From: Rhodanobacter sp. T12-5
GTDB lineage: Bacteria > Pseudomonadota > Gammaproteobacteria > Xanthomonadales > Rhodanobacteraceae
NCBI RefSeq assembly: GCF_008329435.1
Contig: NZ_NPKN01000002.1
Coordinates: 310,001 to 374,000 of the forward strand
Direction: 5' to 3'
Length of the DNA stretch: 64,000 nt
Positions within the stretch are counted from its first letter, which is position 1; the number at the start of each line of letters is the position of its first letter. The notes below the pieces were generated by a model that saw only the letters and a list, made by a program, of their open reading frames with translations, searched no databases and had not been told where the DNA came from. A program made the translations under genes and the position numbers. Positions 35,603 through 44,036 of this stretch are shown piece after piece.

Positions 35603-36613
35603 GTGATCCGCTTCGTCGATGTCCACAAGTCCTACCGCGTCGACGGCAAGGACATTCCCGCGCTGCAGCCGTTCAGTCTCGACATCGCCGATGGCGAGGT
35701 GTTCGGCATCATCGGCCTGTCCGGAGCCGGCAAATCGACGCTTATACGGCTGATCAACCTGCTCGAACGACCCAGCGGCGGGCACATCTTCGTCGGCGAC
35801 ACCGAGATGACCGCGCTGGCCGAACCGGCGTTGCGCGCGCAACGGCGCCAGATCGGCATGATCTTCCAGCACTTCAACCTGCTCGCCTCGCAGACGGTGG
35901 CGGACAATGTGGCATTCCCGCTGCGACTGGCCGGCGAACGCGATGCCCATGCATTGCGCGCACGCGTCGACGAGCTGCTGGCGCGAGTGGGTCTGACCGC
36001 GCACGCCGACAAGTACCCGTCGCAGCTTTCCGGCGGGCAGAAGCAGCGCGTCGGCATCGCCCGCGCGCTGGCCAACCGGCCGTCGATCCTGCTGTGCGAC
36101 GAGGCCACCAGTGCGCTCGACCCGCAGACCACCGCCTCGGTGCTGGAGCTGCTGGCCGAGATCAACCGCGAGCTGAAACTCACCATCGTGCTGATCACCC
36201 ACGAGATGGACGTGGTGCGCCGCGTGTGCGATCGCGTGGCGGTGCTCGACGCCGGCGCGATCGTGGAGCGCGGCGCGGTCGCCGACGTATTCCTGCATCC
36301 GCAGCATCCCACCACCAAGCGCTTCGTCAACGAGGCGCTGCCGGAAGAAGCAGCCAGCGAGCTGGCGCCATTCGTGCGGGTGCCCGGACGCATCCTGCGC
36401 CTGAGCTTCCGCGGCGACACCACGCTGACGCCGGCACTCGGCCGCGTGGCGCGCGAGACCGGAGTCGAGTTCAACATCCTCGCCGGCCGCATCGACCGCA
36501 TCAAGGACCTGCCCTATGGCCAGCTCACCCTGGCGATGCAGGGCGAACGGGTGGACGCCGCACTCGCCGCGCTGCGCGAGGCCGGCATCGAAATCGAGGA
36601 GTTGCGCCGATGA
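35603..36613 (+). CDS. metN: Methionine ABC transporter ATPase MetN
   Basis: Cytoplasmic ATPase of the MetNIQ D/L-methionine importer, 336 residues. Walker A is Gly38-Leu-Ser-Gly-Ala-Gly-Lys44-Ser-Thr, the ABC signature Leu-Ser-Gly-Gly-Gln lies near residue 143, and Walker B ends Leu-Cys-Asp-Glu-Ala-Thr-Ser. The C-terminal NIL domain (about 260-336) is the methionine-sensing regulatory domain that gives transinhibition. GTG start at 35603. It overlaps metI by four bases (ATGA). Confidence 0.97.
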   Translation: MIRFVDVHKSYRVDGKDIPALQPFSLDIADGEVFGIIGLSGAGKSTLIRLINLLERPSGGHIFVGDTEMTALAEPALRAQRRQIGMIFQHFNLLASQTVADNVAFPLRLAGERDAHALRARVDELLARVGLTAHADKYPSQLSGGQKQRVGIARALANRPSILLCDEATSALDPQTTASVLELLAEINRELKLTIVLITHEMDVVRRVCDRVAVLDAGAIVERGAVADVFLHPQHPTTKRFVNEALPEEAASELAPFVRVPGRILRLSFRGDTTLTPALGRVARETGVEFNILAGRIDRIKDLPYGQLTLAMQGERVDAALAALREAGIEIEELRR

Positions 36614-37287
36614 ACCCGCTGCAGAAACTCTTTCCGAACATCGACGACTGGAGCGAGATCGGCCGCGCCTGCATCGACACCCTGCTGATGCTGGGCGGCT
36701 CGCTGGCGCTCACCGTGCTGATCGGCCTGCCGCTGGGCGTGCTGCTGTACCTCACCGGCAAGGGTCAGCTGCGGCCGATGCCGAAGCTCTATGCGATCGC
36801 CTCGCTGCTGGTGAACATCCTGCGCTCGGTGCCGTTCATCATCCTGATGATCGTGCTGATGCCGGTCACCTATGCCCTGGTGGGCACCAAGCTGGGCATC
36901 CGCGGCGCGATCCCGCCGCTGGTGATCGGTGCGGCGCCGTTCTTCGCACGGTTGGTGGAGACCGCGCTGCGCGAGGTGCAGCAGGGCGTGATCGAGGCCA
37001 GCCAGGCGATGGGTGCCAGCCTGTGGCAGATCGTGCGCCACGTCTTGCTGCCCGAAGCGCGTGGCGGCCTGTTCGCCGGCATCACGGTCACCGCGATCGC
37101 CCTGGTCGGCTATACCGCGATGGGCGGCGCGATCGGCTCAGGCGGCCTCGGCGACCTGGCCTACCGCTACGGTTATCTCAGCTACAAGTCCGACTACATG
37201 CTGGTCACCGTGGTGCTGTTGATCGTGCTGGTGCAGTTGCTGCAGATGATCGGCGACCACATCGTGACGCGTTATAAGCAACGCTGA
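36610..37287 (+). CDS. metI: Methionine ABC transporter permease MetI
   Basis: Inner-membrane permease of MetNIQ, 225 residues with five membrane segments. The EAA-loop motif coupling to the ATPase is [13 protein letters not shown] near residue 135. Translation is coupled to metN by the ATGA overlap. A strong hairpin (37310-37341) follows 22 bases after the stop and separates it from metQ. Confidence 0.97.
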   Translation: MNPLQKLFPNIDDWSEIGRACIDTLLMLGGSLALTVLIGLPLGVLLYLTGKGQLRPMPKLYAIASLLVNILRSVPFIILMIVLMPVTYALVGTKLGIRGAIPPLVIGAAPFFARLVETALREVQQGVIEASQAMGASLWQIVRHVLLPEARGGLFAGITVTAIALVGYTAMGGAIGSGGLGDLAYRYGYLSYKSDYMLVTVVLLIVLVQLLQMIGDHIVTRYKQR

Positions 37288-37309
37288 TCTGGTTATTTGG
37301 GTCTGGCGG

Positions 37310-37341
37310 CATGGGCGGTCTAGTTTCGTTGACCGCCCATG
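37310..37341 (+). promoter_or_regulatory. 11-bp perfect hairpin between metI and metQ
   Basis: CATGGGCGGTC and GACCGCCCATG pair perfectly around a 10-base loop (TAGTTTCGTT). Its 3' arm contains the start codon of the small open frame at 37339. No T-run follows, so it is more likely an mRNA processing or stability element, or an attenuator of the small frame, than a simple terminator. Confidence 0.6.
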
Positions 37342-37431
37342 AGAATCGCCGCCATGAGATTGCTGCTCGCCACCGTCGCCGCCATCCTGGCCCTACTCCT
37401 GCTGGCCGGCTATGCGTCGCCGAAGTCCTGA
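37339..37431 (+). CDS. Possible 30-residue membrane peptide between metI and metQ
   Basis: A short frame with a basic start (Met-Arg-Ile-Ala-Ala-Met-Arg) followed by one hydrophobic helix and a Gly-Tyr-Ala-Ser-Pro-Lys-Ser end. It looks like an entericidin-type lipoprotein leader whose lipobox cysteine is replaced by Tyr, or simply a membrane peptide. A second Met at codon 6 is a better-placed start. No recognised family. It may be chance, or a leader peptide for metQ. Confidence 0.35.
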   Translation: MRIAAMRLLLATVAAILALLLLAGYASPKS

Positions 37432-37454
37432 TGCGTTGCCATGCTGATCCACGT

Positions 37455-37498
37455 TTGCGTTTGGCAGTATAGACGGCTTATTATTGTGCGCCGCACAA
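37455..37498 (+). promoter_or_regulatory. Candidate metQ promoter with overlapping operator-like dyad
   Basis: TTGCGT (37455-37460) and TATTAT (37479-37484) are 18 bases apart and lie 26 bases before the metQ start. A perfect dyad, TTGTGC-GCC-GCACAA (37484-37498), directly follows the -10 box, where a repressor would block initiation. It does not resemble a MetJ box. Confidence 0.45.
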
Positions 37499-37509
37499 GT
37501 GAATCTGCC

Positions 37510-38331
37510 ATGAGAAAGCTGCTTGCCGTCCTTGCCGTCCTTGCCGTCCTTGCCGTCGCCCTGACCCTGCCGATGCTCGCCGGCTGCTCCGGTGGTTCCG
37601 GCAAGCAGGACGACAACGTCCTCACCGTGGCCGCCACCGCGGTACCCCACGCCGAGATCCTCAAGCAGGTGAAGCCACTGCTGGCGAAGGAAGGCGTGGA
37701 CTTGCAGGTCAAGGTATTCGCCGACTACGTGCAGCCGAATACCCAAGTGGCCGAGAAGAACATCGATCTGAACTACTTCCAGACCAAGCCCTACCTGGAT
37801 GCGTTCAATCGCCAGCGCGGCACGCACCTGACCATCATCACCGGCGTGCACATCGAGCCGTTCGGGGCATATTCGAGAAAGTACAAGAGCATCGACCAGT
37901 TGCCGGACGGCGCCAGCGTCACGATCCCGAACGACCCCAGCAACAACAGCCGCGCGCTGCTGTTGCTGGCCAGGCATGGCCTGATCACGCTGAAGGATCC
38001 GAACGACCAGACGTCCACGCTGAAGGACATCACCGCGAACCCGAAGCACCTGAAATTCCGCGAGCTGGAAGCGGCCATGCTGCCGCGTACGCTGGACGAA
38101 GTGGACCTGTCCCTGATCAACACCAACTACGCGCTGGCCGCGGGCCTCAACCCGACCCGGGACGCGCTGCTGATCGAGGACAAGGATTCGCCTTACGTGA
38201 ACTACCTGGTCGGCCGCCCCGACAACCAGCACGACCCGCGCGTGCAGAAACTGGCCAAGGCGCTGACCAGCCCGGAGATCCGGGCGTTCATCGAAAAGAA
38301 GTACCACGGCGCCGTGCTGCCGGCATTCTGA
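37510..38331 (+). CDS. metQ: Methionine-binding lipoprotein MetQ
   Basis: Substrate-binding lipoprotein of the NlpA/MetQ family, 273 residues. The lipobox is Met-Leu-Ala-Gly-Cys at about 22-26. Mature motifs include Val-Pro-His-Ala-Glu-Ile-Leu, Asp-Leu-Asn-Tyr-Phe-Gln-Thr-Lys-Pro-Tyr and Ile-Pro-Asn-Asp-Pro-Ser-Asn-Asn-Ser-Arg-Ala, all methionine-site or family signatures. The signal peptide core is a run of Leu-Ala-Val triplets made by a nine-base DNA repeat. It is separated from metNI by a hairpin and probably has its own promoter. Confidence 0.96.
   Translation: MRKLLAVLAVLAVLAVALTLPMLAGCSGGSGKQDDNVLTVAATAVPHAEILKQVKPLLAKEGVDLQVKVFADYVQPNTQVAEKNIDLNYFQTKPYLDAFNRQRGTHLTIITGVHIEPFGAYSRKYKSIDQLPDGASVTIPNDPSNNSRALLLLARHGLITLKDPNDQTSTLKDITANPKHLKFRELEAAMLPRTLDEVDLSLINTNYALAAGLNPTRDALLIEDKDSPYVNYLVGRPDNQHDPRVQKLAKALTSPEIRAFIEKKYHGAVLPAF
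37522..37557 (+). repeat. Four tandem CTTGCCGTC units inside the metQ signal sequence
   Basis: Exact nine-base repeats, each encoding Leu-Ala-Val in the hydrophobic core of the MetQ signal peptide. Gain or loss of one unit keeps the frame and changes signal peptide length by three residues. Confidence 0.95.
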
Positions 38332-38361
38332 CAAGCCATTCCGCATGCGCGCAGGGGGCTT

Positions 38362-39546
38362 TCACCCCTGCGACGCGGGAATCTCGAACACCTGGCGCAG
38401 ATAGGCCACGTACGCCTCGTCCTCGCACATGTTCTTGCCCGGCGAGTCGCTCAGCTTGGCCACCGGCTGGCCGTTGCAGCGAATCATCTTGATCACGATG
38501 TTGAGCGGCGTCGGCCCCACGTCGTTGGTGAGGTTGGTGCCGACGCCGAACGCGATCTGGCAGCGACCACGGAAATGCGCATACAGCTGCATCACCTTGG
38601 GGATGTCGAGGCCGTCGCTGAACACCAGTACCTTGTTGAGCGGGTCGACGCGGTTCGCGCAGTAGTGCGCCAGCACCTTCTCGCCCCACTCGAACGGATC
38701 GCCGGAGTCGTGACGGGTGCCGTCGAACAGCTTGCAGAAGTACATGTCGAAATCGCGCAGAAACGCGTTGAGCCCGTAGACATCCGACAACGCAATGCCC
38801 AGGTCGCCGCGGTACTCCTTCGCCCAGGCTTCCAGCGCCGCCACCTGCGAGTCGCGCAACCTCGGGCCCAGCGCCTGGTGTGCCTGCAGGTATTCGTGCG
38901 CCAGCGTACCCAACGGGGTGAGGTTGAGCTTTCGGGCCAGCCACACGTTGCTGGTGCCAGCCAGTTGCGCGCCGAGCCCGTCGCGCAACGTGGTCACCAC
39001 TTCTTCCTGCCACACCCGCGAATAGCGTCGGCGCGTCCCGTAGTCGGCGATCCTGCAACCGCCGTAATCGGCCGTGTCGCGCAGCAGCGCGATTTTCGCC
39101 AGCAGCCGCCGGCGGCCTTCGGCGAAATCGAGCCCGGCGCCGACGTGCCGGAAATACACTTCGTTGACGATCGCGAGCAACGGCACTTCGAACAGGATCG
39201 TGTGCAGCCACGGGCCGCGGATGCGGATATCGATCTCGCCATTGGCGGCCACCGATGGCGAAATCGCCACATACTTCTCGTTGAGCTGAAACAGCGCCAG
39301 GAAATCGACGAAGTCGCTCTTGATGAAGCGCCACGTGCGCAGGTAGTCGAGTTCATCGGGCGTGAAGCGCAACTGGCAGAGCGCCTTCAACTCGGCGCGG
39401 ATCTCATCGATATATGGCACCAGGTCGATGCCCGGATTGCGGCACTTGAAGCGATATTCGACCTGCGCCGCCGGATACTGGTGCAAGACCACCTGCATCA
39501 TCGAGAATTTGTACAGGTCGGTATCGAGCAGCGAGTCGATGATCAT
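38362..39546 (-). CDS. pncB: Nicotinate phosphoribosyltransferase
   Basis: NAD salvage enzyme joining nicotinate and PRPP to nicotinate mononucleotide, 394 residues. The phosphorylatable histidine is His279 in Gly-Thr-Arg-His-Asp-Ser-Gly-Asp-Pro. N-terminal [11 protein letters not shown] and Ala-Asp-Tyr-Gly-Thr-Arg-Arg-Arg are family signatures; C-terminal Gly-Val-Gly-Thr-Asn-Leu-Thr-Asn-Asp binds PRPP phosphate. Start at 39546 (Met-Ile-Ile-Asp-Ser). The frame stays open upstream but is not protein-like. The last codons lie 30 bases past metQ, convergent. Confidence 0.97.
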   Translation of the reverse strand: MIIDSLLDTDLYKFSMMQVVLHQYPAAQVEYRFKCRNPGIDLVPYIDEIRAELKALCQLRFTPDELDYLRTWRFIKSDFVDFLALFQLNEKYVAISPSVAANGEIDIRIRGPWLHTILFEVPLLAIVNEVYFRHVGAGLDFAEGRRRLLAKIALLRDTADYGGCRIADYGTRRRYSRVWQEEVVTTLRDGLGAQLAGTSNVWLARKLNLTPLGTLAHEYLQAHQALGPRLRDSQVAALEAWAKEYRGDLGIALSDVYGLNAFLRDFDMYFCKLFDGTRHDSGDPFEWGEKVLAHYCANRVDPLNKVLVFSDGLDIPKVMQLYAHFRGRCQIAFGVGTNLTNDVGPTPLNIVIKMIRCNGQPVAKLSDSPGKNMCEDEAYVAYLRQVFEIPASQG

Positions 39547-39884
39547 GGGTGGCTCATGTGGGAGGGCTTGTACGAGCGGTGCATTATCCGCGCGGCCATC
39601 CCGAAAGGCCCGTCCCGGCTTCAGGCAAAATAAACCCCACCAGCCAGGGGAGGACTGATGGGGTTTGTCAGGCGGCCTCCAGGGGAGGAAAGACCGGCCC
39701 CTCGGTGGCATGAAAAAACGACGCCACCTCTGGTCGCCATCACGGCGATGCAAGTGGTTAGTGTGGACGTATCGTTGTGAGTTCAACGTGTACTGCGACC
39801 CGCGTTCAGCCTGCCGACAGGCTGCGACGCCATTCGCGAAGGTTATTGAGCCCTTTCCATTCTCACCTTGACCGGAGTTGCATC
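39547..39884. other. Structured intergenic region between pncB and the cytochrome gene
   Basis: This 338-base divergent gap holds several structures. A hairpin with arms AAACCCCA (39632-39639) and TGGGGTTT (39659-39666) encloses CCAGGGGAGGA; the same 11 bases recur at 39679-39689. A second hairpin, GGTGGC/GCCACC (39704-39728), has the ATG of a short frame in its loop. No promoter could be fixed. It could be the leader of the cytochrome mRNA, a small RNA, or on the other strand part of the pncB leader. Confidence 0.5.
39710..39871 (+). CDS. Possible 53-residue basic, aromatic small protein
   Basis: A short frame starting Met-Lys-Lys-Arg-Arg with five Arg/Lys in the first 15 residues, a Trp/Tyr/Cys-rich middle ([10 protein letters not shown], then Tyr-Cys) and a hydrophobic end. 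Four cysteines in 30 residues hint at a folded or metal-binding peptide. The start codon sits in the loop of a six-base-pair hairpin. No good ribosome-binding site and no known family. It ends 13 bases before the cytochrome gene. Confidence 0.3.
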   Translation: MKKRRHLWSPSRRCKWLVWTYRCEFNVYCDPRSACRQAATPFAKVIEPFPFSP

Positions 39885-40697
39885 GTGAATCTGCTGCGCC
39901 GCTTGTGCATGTCGCTGCTCTGCCTTCCGTGGCTGGCGCACGCCGCCGAGCTGAAAATCGATCAGGGCCACGGTGTCTTCACCTACCGCACCGACGCCCT
40001 GCTGGAGCGCGACGACGTGCGTACGATCAGCGTACCTGCCGACGTCGCCTTCCATCGTGCCATGCATTACCGCGCTATCCCGCTGGCAGCATTGTTGAGG
40101 GAGACCGGACCCGCGGACCACCTGCAGTTCGTGGGCAATGACGGTTTTTCGGCCGAAATCCCGGGTGCGTTGATCCTGAACGGGCGTGGCAGCGAAGCGT
40201 GGCTGGCGATCGAGGATCCGGCCCGGCCCTGGCCCGCGTTGCCGGAGAACCATGGCAGCGCCGGCCCGTTCTATGTCGTCTGGACCCAACCGCAGGCCGC
40301 CGGCGTCAACCCCGAACAATGGCCATACCAACTGGCAACCATCAGCAAGCTCGACAGCGTGACCGACCGTTTCCCGGCGACCCGGCCCGATCCGTCACTT
40401 CCGCCGGACAGCGAAGTGCGGCGGGGCTTTGCGGTATTCCAGCGCACCTGCCTGGCTTGTCACACGCTCAACGGCCAGGGCAACGCGAAGCTCGGCCCCG
40501 ACCTGAACATCCCGCACAATCCCACCGAATATCTGCCCGCCGACCTGCTGCGCGCCTTCATCCGCAACCCGCAATCGCTGCACCGCTGGCCGCAGGCAAA
40601 GATGCCTGGATTCGACCGGCAAGCCCTGTCCGACGCCGACCTCGACGCCATGTTGGCCTATCTGCGGCACATGGCAGGACGAAAAGCCGGGCCGTGA
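39885..40697 (+). CDS. Periplasmic c-type cytochrome with N-terminal oxidoreductase-like domain
   Basis: 270 residues, GTG start with GGAG upstream. Signal peptide to about 20 (ends Leu-Ala-His-Ala-Ala). Residues 25-165 resemble the small molybdopterin-oxidoreductase-like (SUOX/YedY-type) fold of sequence-similar periplasmic proteins, without a visible cofactor cysteine. Residues 175-265 are a class I cytochrome c: haem motif Cys189-Leu-Ala-Cys192-His193 and axial Met in Ala-Lys-Met-Pro-Gly-Phe near residue 240. Such fusions are found in lithotroph and sulfite or methionine-sulfoxide related electron transfer, but the role here is unknown. Confidence 0.82.
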   Translation: MNLLRRLCMSLLCLPWLAHAAELKIDQGHGVFTYRTDALLERDDVRTISVPADVAFHRAMHYRAIPLAALLRETGPADHLQFVGNDGFSAEIPGALILNGRGSEAWLAIEDPARPWPALPENHGSAGPFYVVWTQPQAAGVNPEQWPYQLATISKLDSVTDRFPATRPDPSLPPDSEVRRGFAVFQRTCLACHTLNGQGNAKLGPDLNIPHNPTEYLPADLLRAFIRNPQSLHRWPQAKMPGFDRQALSDADLDAMLAYLRHMAGRKAGP

Positions 40698-40725
40698 ATA
40701 GCCGTGGCAAGCCCGGCGAACGCGT

Positions 40726-41802
40726 TCACGACCCGGATGAACGCAGTGCCTGCAGCGCCTGCTCGCGTTGCGACTTGGGCATGCCAGCCAGTGTCCGCAC
40801 GCTGGCGTAGAACGCCGGCCAGTGGCTCTCGGCGCGCCGGAACAGCACGGCGAATGCCGACGTCCACTGGTCGTACAGGCCGAACGGCAACAGTCGCGCA
40901 TTGTTGATGGGCTGCGCCACCCAGCTGTCATAGCGGTGATTGCCGGGCCAGTCGCGCCCGCGCCACTGTGCGTAGCGCCGACGGAACGCCGCGATCTCGC
41001 GCTGCTTGCCGGCGGCCATCGCCGCCTCGTCGACCGCACTGGCATACAGCGCTTTCAGGCGCGCGCGCAGGTCCAGCACCAGCCTGGTGAACCCGTCATC
41101 CATCGCGCGTGTGGGCTCATGCGGTGGCAGGTTGCGCAACTGGCGCCACTCGCGCAACCCCTCGGTCTGCACGAAGGTGGCGAAGGATTCGTTGAATGCG
41201 GTGTCGCCCTTCACGTAGATCAGCTGATGCGCCAGTTCGTGGAAGATGGTGCTGTCCAGTTCGTCGTCATCCCAGCGCAGCATGCTCGACAGGATCGGAT
41301 CGGCAAACCAGCCGAGCGTGGAATACGCCGGCACGCCGCCGACCCATACATCGTCGCCGCGTGCCTGCAGCCGCGCCGCATCCGCCTTCGCATCGGCTTT
41401 CTTGAACCAGCCGCGATAGGCGACGCAACCGGCGATCGGAAAACACTGCGGCACGGCGTGCACCGAGAATCGCGGTGTGGCGAACACGTTCCACACCACG
41501 TACGGGCGATCCAGCGCGACGTAACCCGTGTAGCTGCGGTTGTCCGGCAAACCCAGCCGCTGCGAGGCAAACCGGCGTGCCTGCTGCGCCAGTTGCAGGC
41601 GCGCGGCAAGTTGTGGATCGGTGGCCGGATCGCGTACCAGCCTGCTTATCTTGCGTTGATGAACGATCAGGCGGCCTTGACCGTGCGCCGCCTGCGCGTA
41701 GTAACGCAGGCTGCTGCAGGCACCCAGCAAAAGGCCCATCGCCATGATGGCGATGAGCCGTGGGAACGCGATGCGGAACGGCCTGGACTGACCTCGGGAC
41801 AT
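40726..41802 (-). CDS. Putative aminopeptidase lipoprotein (zinc metallopeptidase, PF10023-like)
   Basis: 358 residues. A lipoprotein signal is visible at the N-terminus (Leu-Leu-Leu-Gly-Ala-Cys at about 25-30). The zinc site is His188-Glu-Leu-Ala-His192-Gln, with the third ligand likely the glutamate in Asn-Glu-Ser-Phe-Ala-Thr-Phe-Val, about 20 residues later, an HExxH-E gluzincin pattern. It matches the predicted aminopeptidase family common in beta- and gammaproteobacteria, which is otherwise uncharacterised. It converges with the cytochrome gene (28 bases). Confidence 0.87.
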   Translation of the reverse strand: MSRGQSRPFRIAFPRLIAIMAMGLLLGACSSLRYYAQAAHGQGRLIVHQRKISRLVRDPATDPQLAARLQLAQQARRFASQRLGLPDNRSYTGYVALDRPYVVWNVFATPRFSVHAVPQCFPIAGCVAYRGWFKKADAKADAARLQARGDDVWVGGVPAYSTLGWFADPILSSMLRWDDDELDSTIFHELAHQLIYVKGDTAFNESFATFVQTEGLREWRQLRNLPPHEPTRAMDDGFTRLVLDLRARLKALYASAVDEAAMAAGKQREIAAFRRRYAQWRGRDWPGNHRYDSWVAQPINNARLLPFGLYDQWTSAFAVLFRRAESHWPAFYASVRTLAGMPKSQREQALQALRSSGS

Positions 41803-41827
41803 GCCGCGATTGTGCCTGAAGCGTCAG

Positions 41828-42307
41828 CTAATCCTGATCGCGACGATGATCGCGATCGCCACCACGTCCACGGCGATCGCCGCCGTGCGTCCTGTCGTGA
41901 CCACGATCGTCCGACGAGGGCCGGCCATTGCCGCGTTCCTGATGGCCTCGGTAGTCGCCGCCCTGCTCCTGGCGGTGTCCGCCGGCATCGCCACGACCGC
42001 GCCAATGGCCTTCATGGCCGCGATAGTCCCGATGACCGCGGTAGCCTCGATCACCGTCGCGGCGATAGTGCGAGTCGCTGTACCACACGCTCACGCCGGG
42101 CGCATAACCGTAGCCGCCGTCATAGCCGCTGCCGTAATAACCATCGTAGTAGCCGGGCTCGACGACGTAGTCGCTGCCGCCACGCCCGTAATAGGCGTCG
42201 CCGCTGTAACCGGAGCCGCGCACATAGCTGTAGCCCGGATCGTAATAACAGCCCGAAAGCGTCGTTGCGGCGACGATCAGGGCGAGACTGGCCAGCAGGC
42301 GTTTCAT
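41828..42307 (-). CDS. Gly/Tyr/Arg/His-rich lipoprotein
   Basis: 159 residues. The lipobox is Thr-Leu-Ser-Gly-Cys at about residue 19, followed by Tyr-Tyr-Asp-Pro-Gly-Tyr-Ser. The mature chain changes composition along its length: Gly/Tyr/Asp-rich to about 80, then Arg/His/Gly/Asp-rich with many Arg-Gly-His and Asp-Arg-Gly units. It is certainly disordered and probably binds a polyanion or metal, but that is inferred from composition. Short distance (25 bases) to the aminopeptidase lipoprotein on the same strand suggests one transcript. Confidence 0.7.
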   Translation of the reverse strand: MKRLLASLALIVAATTLSGCYYDPGYSYVRGSGYSGDAYYGRGGSDYVVEPGYYDGYYGSGYDGGYGYAPGVSVWYSDSHYRRDGDRGYRGHRDYRGHEGHWRGRGDAGGHRQEQGGDYRGHQERGNGRPSSDDRGHDRTHGGDRRGRGGDRDHRRDQD

Positions 42308-42419
42308 GATCCGTCTCCACAGGAAATGACGGCACCACGGTAAAGCGCGGTGTTTGAACGCGTACTGAGCTGTCGGCGCTTGCCACGCCGACGTTTACCC
42401 GCCAGCCATGTGTCCGCGA

Positions 42420-43160
42420 TCAGGCCCTGCGCTTGCTCTGTTCGCCACGCTGGGGCGCCAGCACGCGGCCATCGCCACCTTCGCCACCCGTCTCGGCCGC
42501 CATCGGCGGATGCAATTCGGCAGCATGGGTACCGGGCTGTGCGGGATTGGCGTCCGGCCAGCTGGGGCCTTGCCGCACGCGCTCTTGCTTGGCTTCGAGC
42601 AGCGCCTGGATCTTCGCGACGGCGTCTTCCTGGCTGATGTGGTGAATCGGCGCTTCCACGGTCGCGCGCTTGCGGGTGGCCGGCTTGCCGGCAGCCGAAG
42701 CGGGTTTCGACGGCGAGCGGGGTTTCGCGGCAACCTTCATCGACGGCTTGCTGGCCGCCTGCCCGGCAGCCGGACGTCGCGTGGCTGCGATCGGCTTCGC
42801 CACCTTCTTTGCCGCCGCCTTTTTCACGGCAACCTTCTTCGCCACGACCTTTTTCGGAGCGGCCTTCTTCGCAACCGGGGCCTTCCTGGCACTCTTCTTC
42901 GCGGCCACTTTCTTCGCCGCAGTCTTTTTCACGGCGGGCTTTTTCGCTGCAGCCTTCTTGACCGCGGCCTTGCGCGCGGCGGGTTTCTTCGTCGCCGACT
43001 TTCGGGCGGCGACTTTCTTTGCGGCCGTCTTGCGTGGCGCGGCCTTGGCGGCACTGCGCGCCGATGCCTTCTTTGCAGACGTCTTCTTCGGGGCTGCCTT
43101 TTTGGCGGTCGCTTTCTTTGCCGCGGACTTCTTCGCAGCCGACTTGCGGGTCATAGCCAT
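42420..43160 (-). CDS. Histone H1-like Lys/Ala-rich DNA-binding protein
   Basis: 246 residues. Positions 5-165 are built from Ala-Ala-Lys-Lys and Lys-Lys-Ala repeats with scattered Thr, Ser, Val and Pro, as in the C-terminal tail of eukaryotic H1 and in bacterial H1-like proteins; it should bind DNA non-specifically and condense the nucleoid. Unlike the simplest H1-like proteins, residues 170-246 form a distinct acidic/neutral end (His-His-Ile-Ser-Gln-Glu-Asp-Ala-Val-Ala-Lys-Ile-Gln-Ala-Leu-Leu-Glu) with a helix and a Pro/Gly-rich tail. The DNA encoding the repeats may recombine and vary between strains. Confidence 0.85.
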   Translation of the reverse strand: MAMTRKSAAKKSAAKKATAKKAAPKKTSAKKASARSAAKAAPRKTAAKKVAARKSATKKPAARKAAVKKAAAKKPAVKKTAAKKVAAKKSARKAPVAKKAAPKKVVAKKVAVKKAAAKKVAKPIAATRRPAAGQAASKPSMKVAAKPRSPSKPASAAGKPATRKRATVEAPIHHISQEDAVAKIQALLEAKQERVRQGPSWPDANPAQPGTHAAELHPPMAAETGGEGGDGRVLAPQRGEQSKRRA

Positions 43161-43293
43161 GCGTTCGTTCTCCTGCGGTGGTCGATGGAACCGTTGTCAG
43201 TATGCACGCCTTGGACGCGAACAGACACGCCACGCACAAGAACCGTTCATCATCCGCACCTCAAAACGGATGCCGCGACGACCCGCCGATGGC

Positions 43294-43905
43294 TCATCGA
43301 AAACCCGGCTGCAGCAGCGCGTCGAGAAAGTGCGGCAGCACCCGGGGGTCCACCAGCACGGTGAAGATCACGCCATAGGCCGCGCCCCACAGATGTGCGC
43401 TGTGGTTGACATTGCCCTGACCGCGCCGATCCATGTAGATCGAATAGCCGGTGTACAACAGCGCATAGATGATCGCCGGGACGGGCAAGGCAAAGAAGAC
43501 ATAGATCTTCGTCCACGGTGCCAGCAGGATGAACGCGAACAGCACTGCCGACACCGCACCGGAGGCGCCGAGGCTTCGATAGTTCGGGTTGCCGCGATTC
43601 TTCAGGTAAGTCGGAAGTATCGAGATCACCAGCCCGCCGAGATAGAACAGCGCGAAGCCGAACGTGCCCAGCGTTCCCGTGAAGAAGCTTTCCATCGCCC
43701 GCCCGAAAAAGAACAGGGTGAGCATGTTCACCAGCAGATGGGAAAAGTCCGCATGGACCAGGCCGTAGGTCACCAGTCGATGGTATTCGCGCTGCCGCGC
43801 GATCGCCGGCGGCCACAGGATCAGGTCGTTCATCAGCCGGCTGTTCTTGAACGCGATGACGGATACCAGACACGTGATGGCGACGATGATCAGGGTGATC
43901 GGCAT
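43294..43905 (-). CDS. Rhomboid-family intramembrane serine protease
   Basis: 203 residues with about six membrane helices. The catalytic Ser115 is in Leu-Gly-Ala-Ser-Gly-Ala-Val and the catalytic His171 in Asn-His168-Ser-Ala-His171-Leu-Trp-Gly-Ala, the dyad of active rhomboids. The oxyanion-side residues His-Ala-Asp-Phe-Ser-His-Leu-Leu-Val-Asn-Met follow the family pattern. Start at 43905 (Met-Pro-Ile-Thr-Leu); an open frame to 43980 lacks similarity. Substrates are unknown. Confidence 0.93.
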   Translation of the reverse strand: MPITLIIVAITCLVSVIAFKNSRLMNDLILWPPAIARQREYHRLVTYGLVHADFSHLLVNMLTLFFFGRAMESFFTGTLGTFGFALFYLGGLVISILPTYLKNRGNPNYRSLGASGAVSAVLFAFILLAPWTKIYVFFALPVPAIIYALLYTGYSIYMDRRGQGNVNHSAHLWGAAYGVIFTVLVDPRVLPHFLDALLQPGFR

Positions 43906-44036
43906 GGCGATTCCGCAGCGGCAAAGTCTGTCATCTTGGCGATCCGACACCCTCTTGTCGACCGGGGATGCCCAGAACATCGCCCCAGGGCTATCATTCG
44001 GTGCTTTGCGCGGTCATTCGCCGCCCGACGGACATC

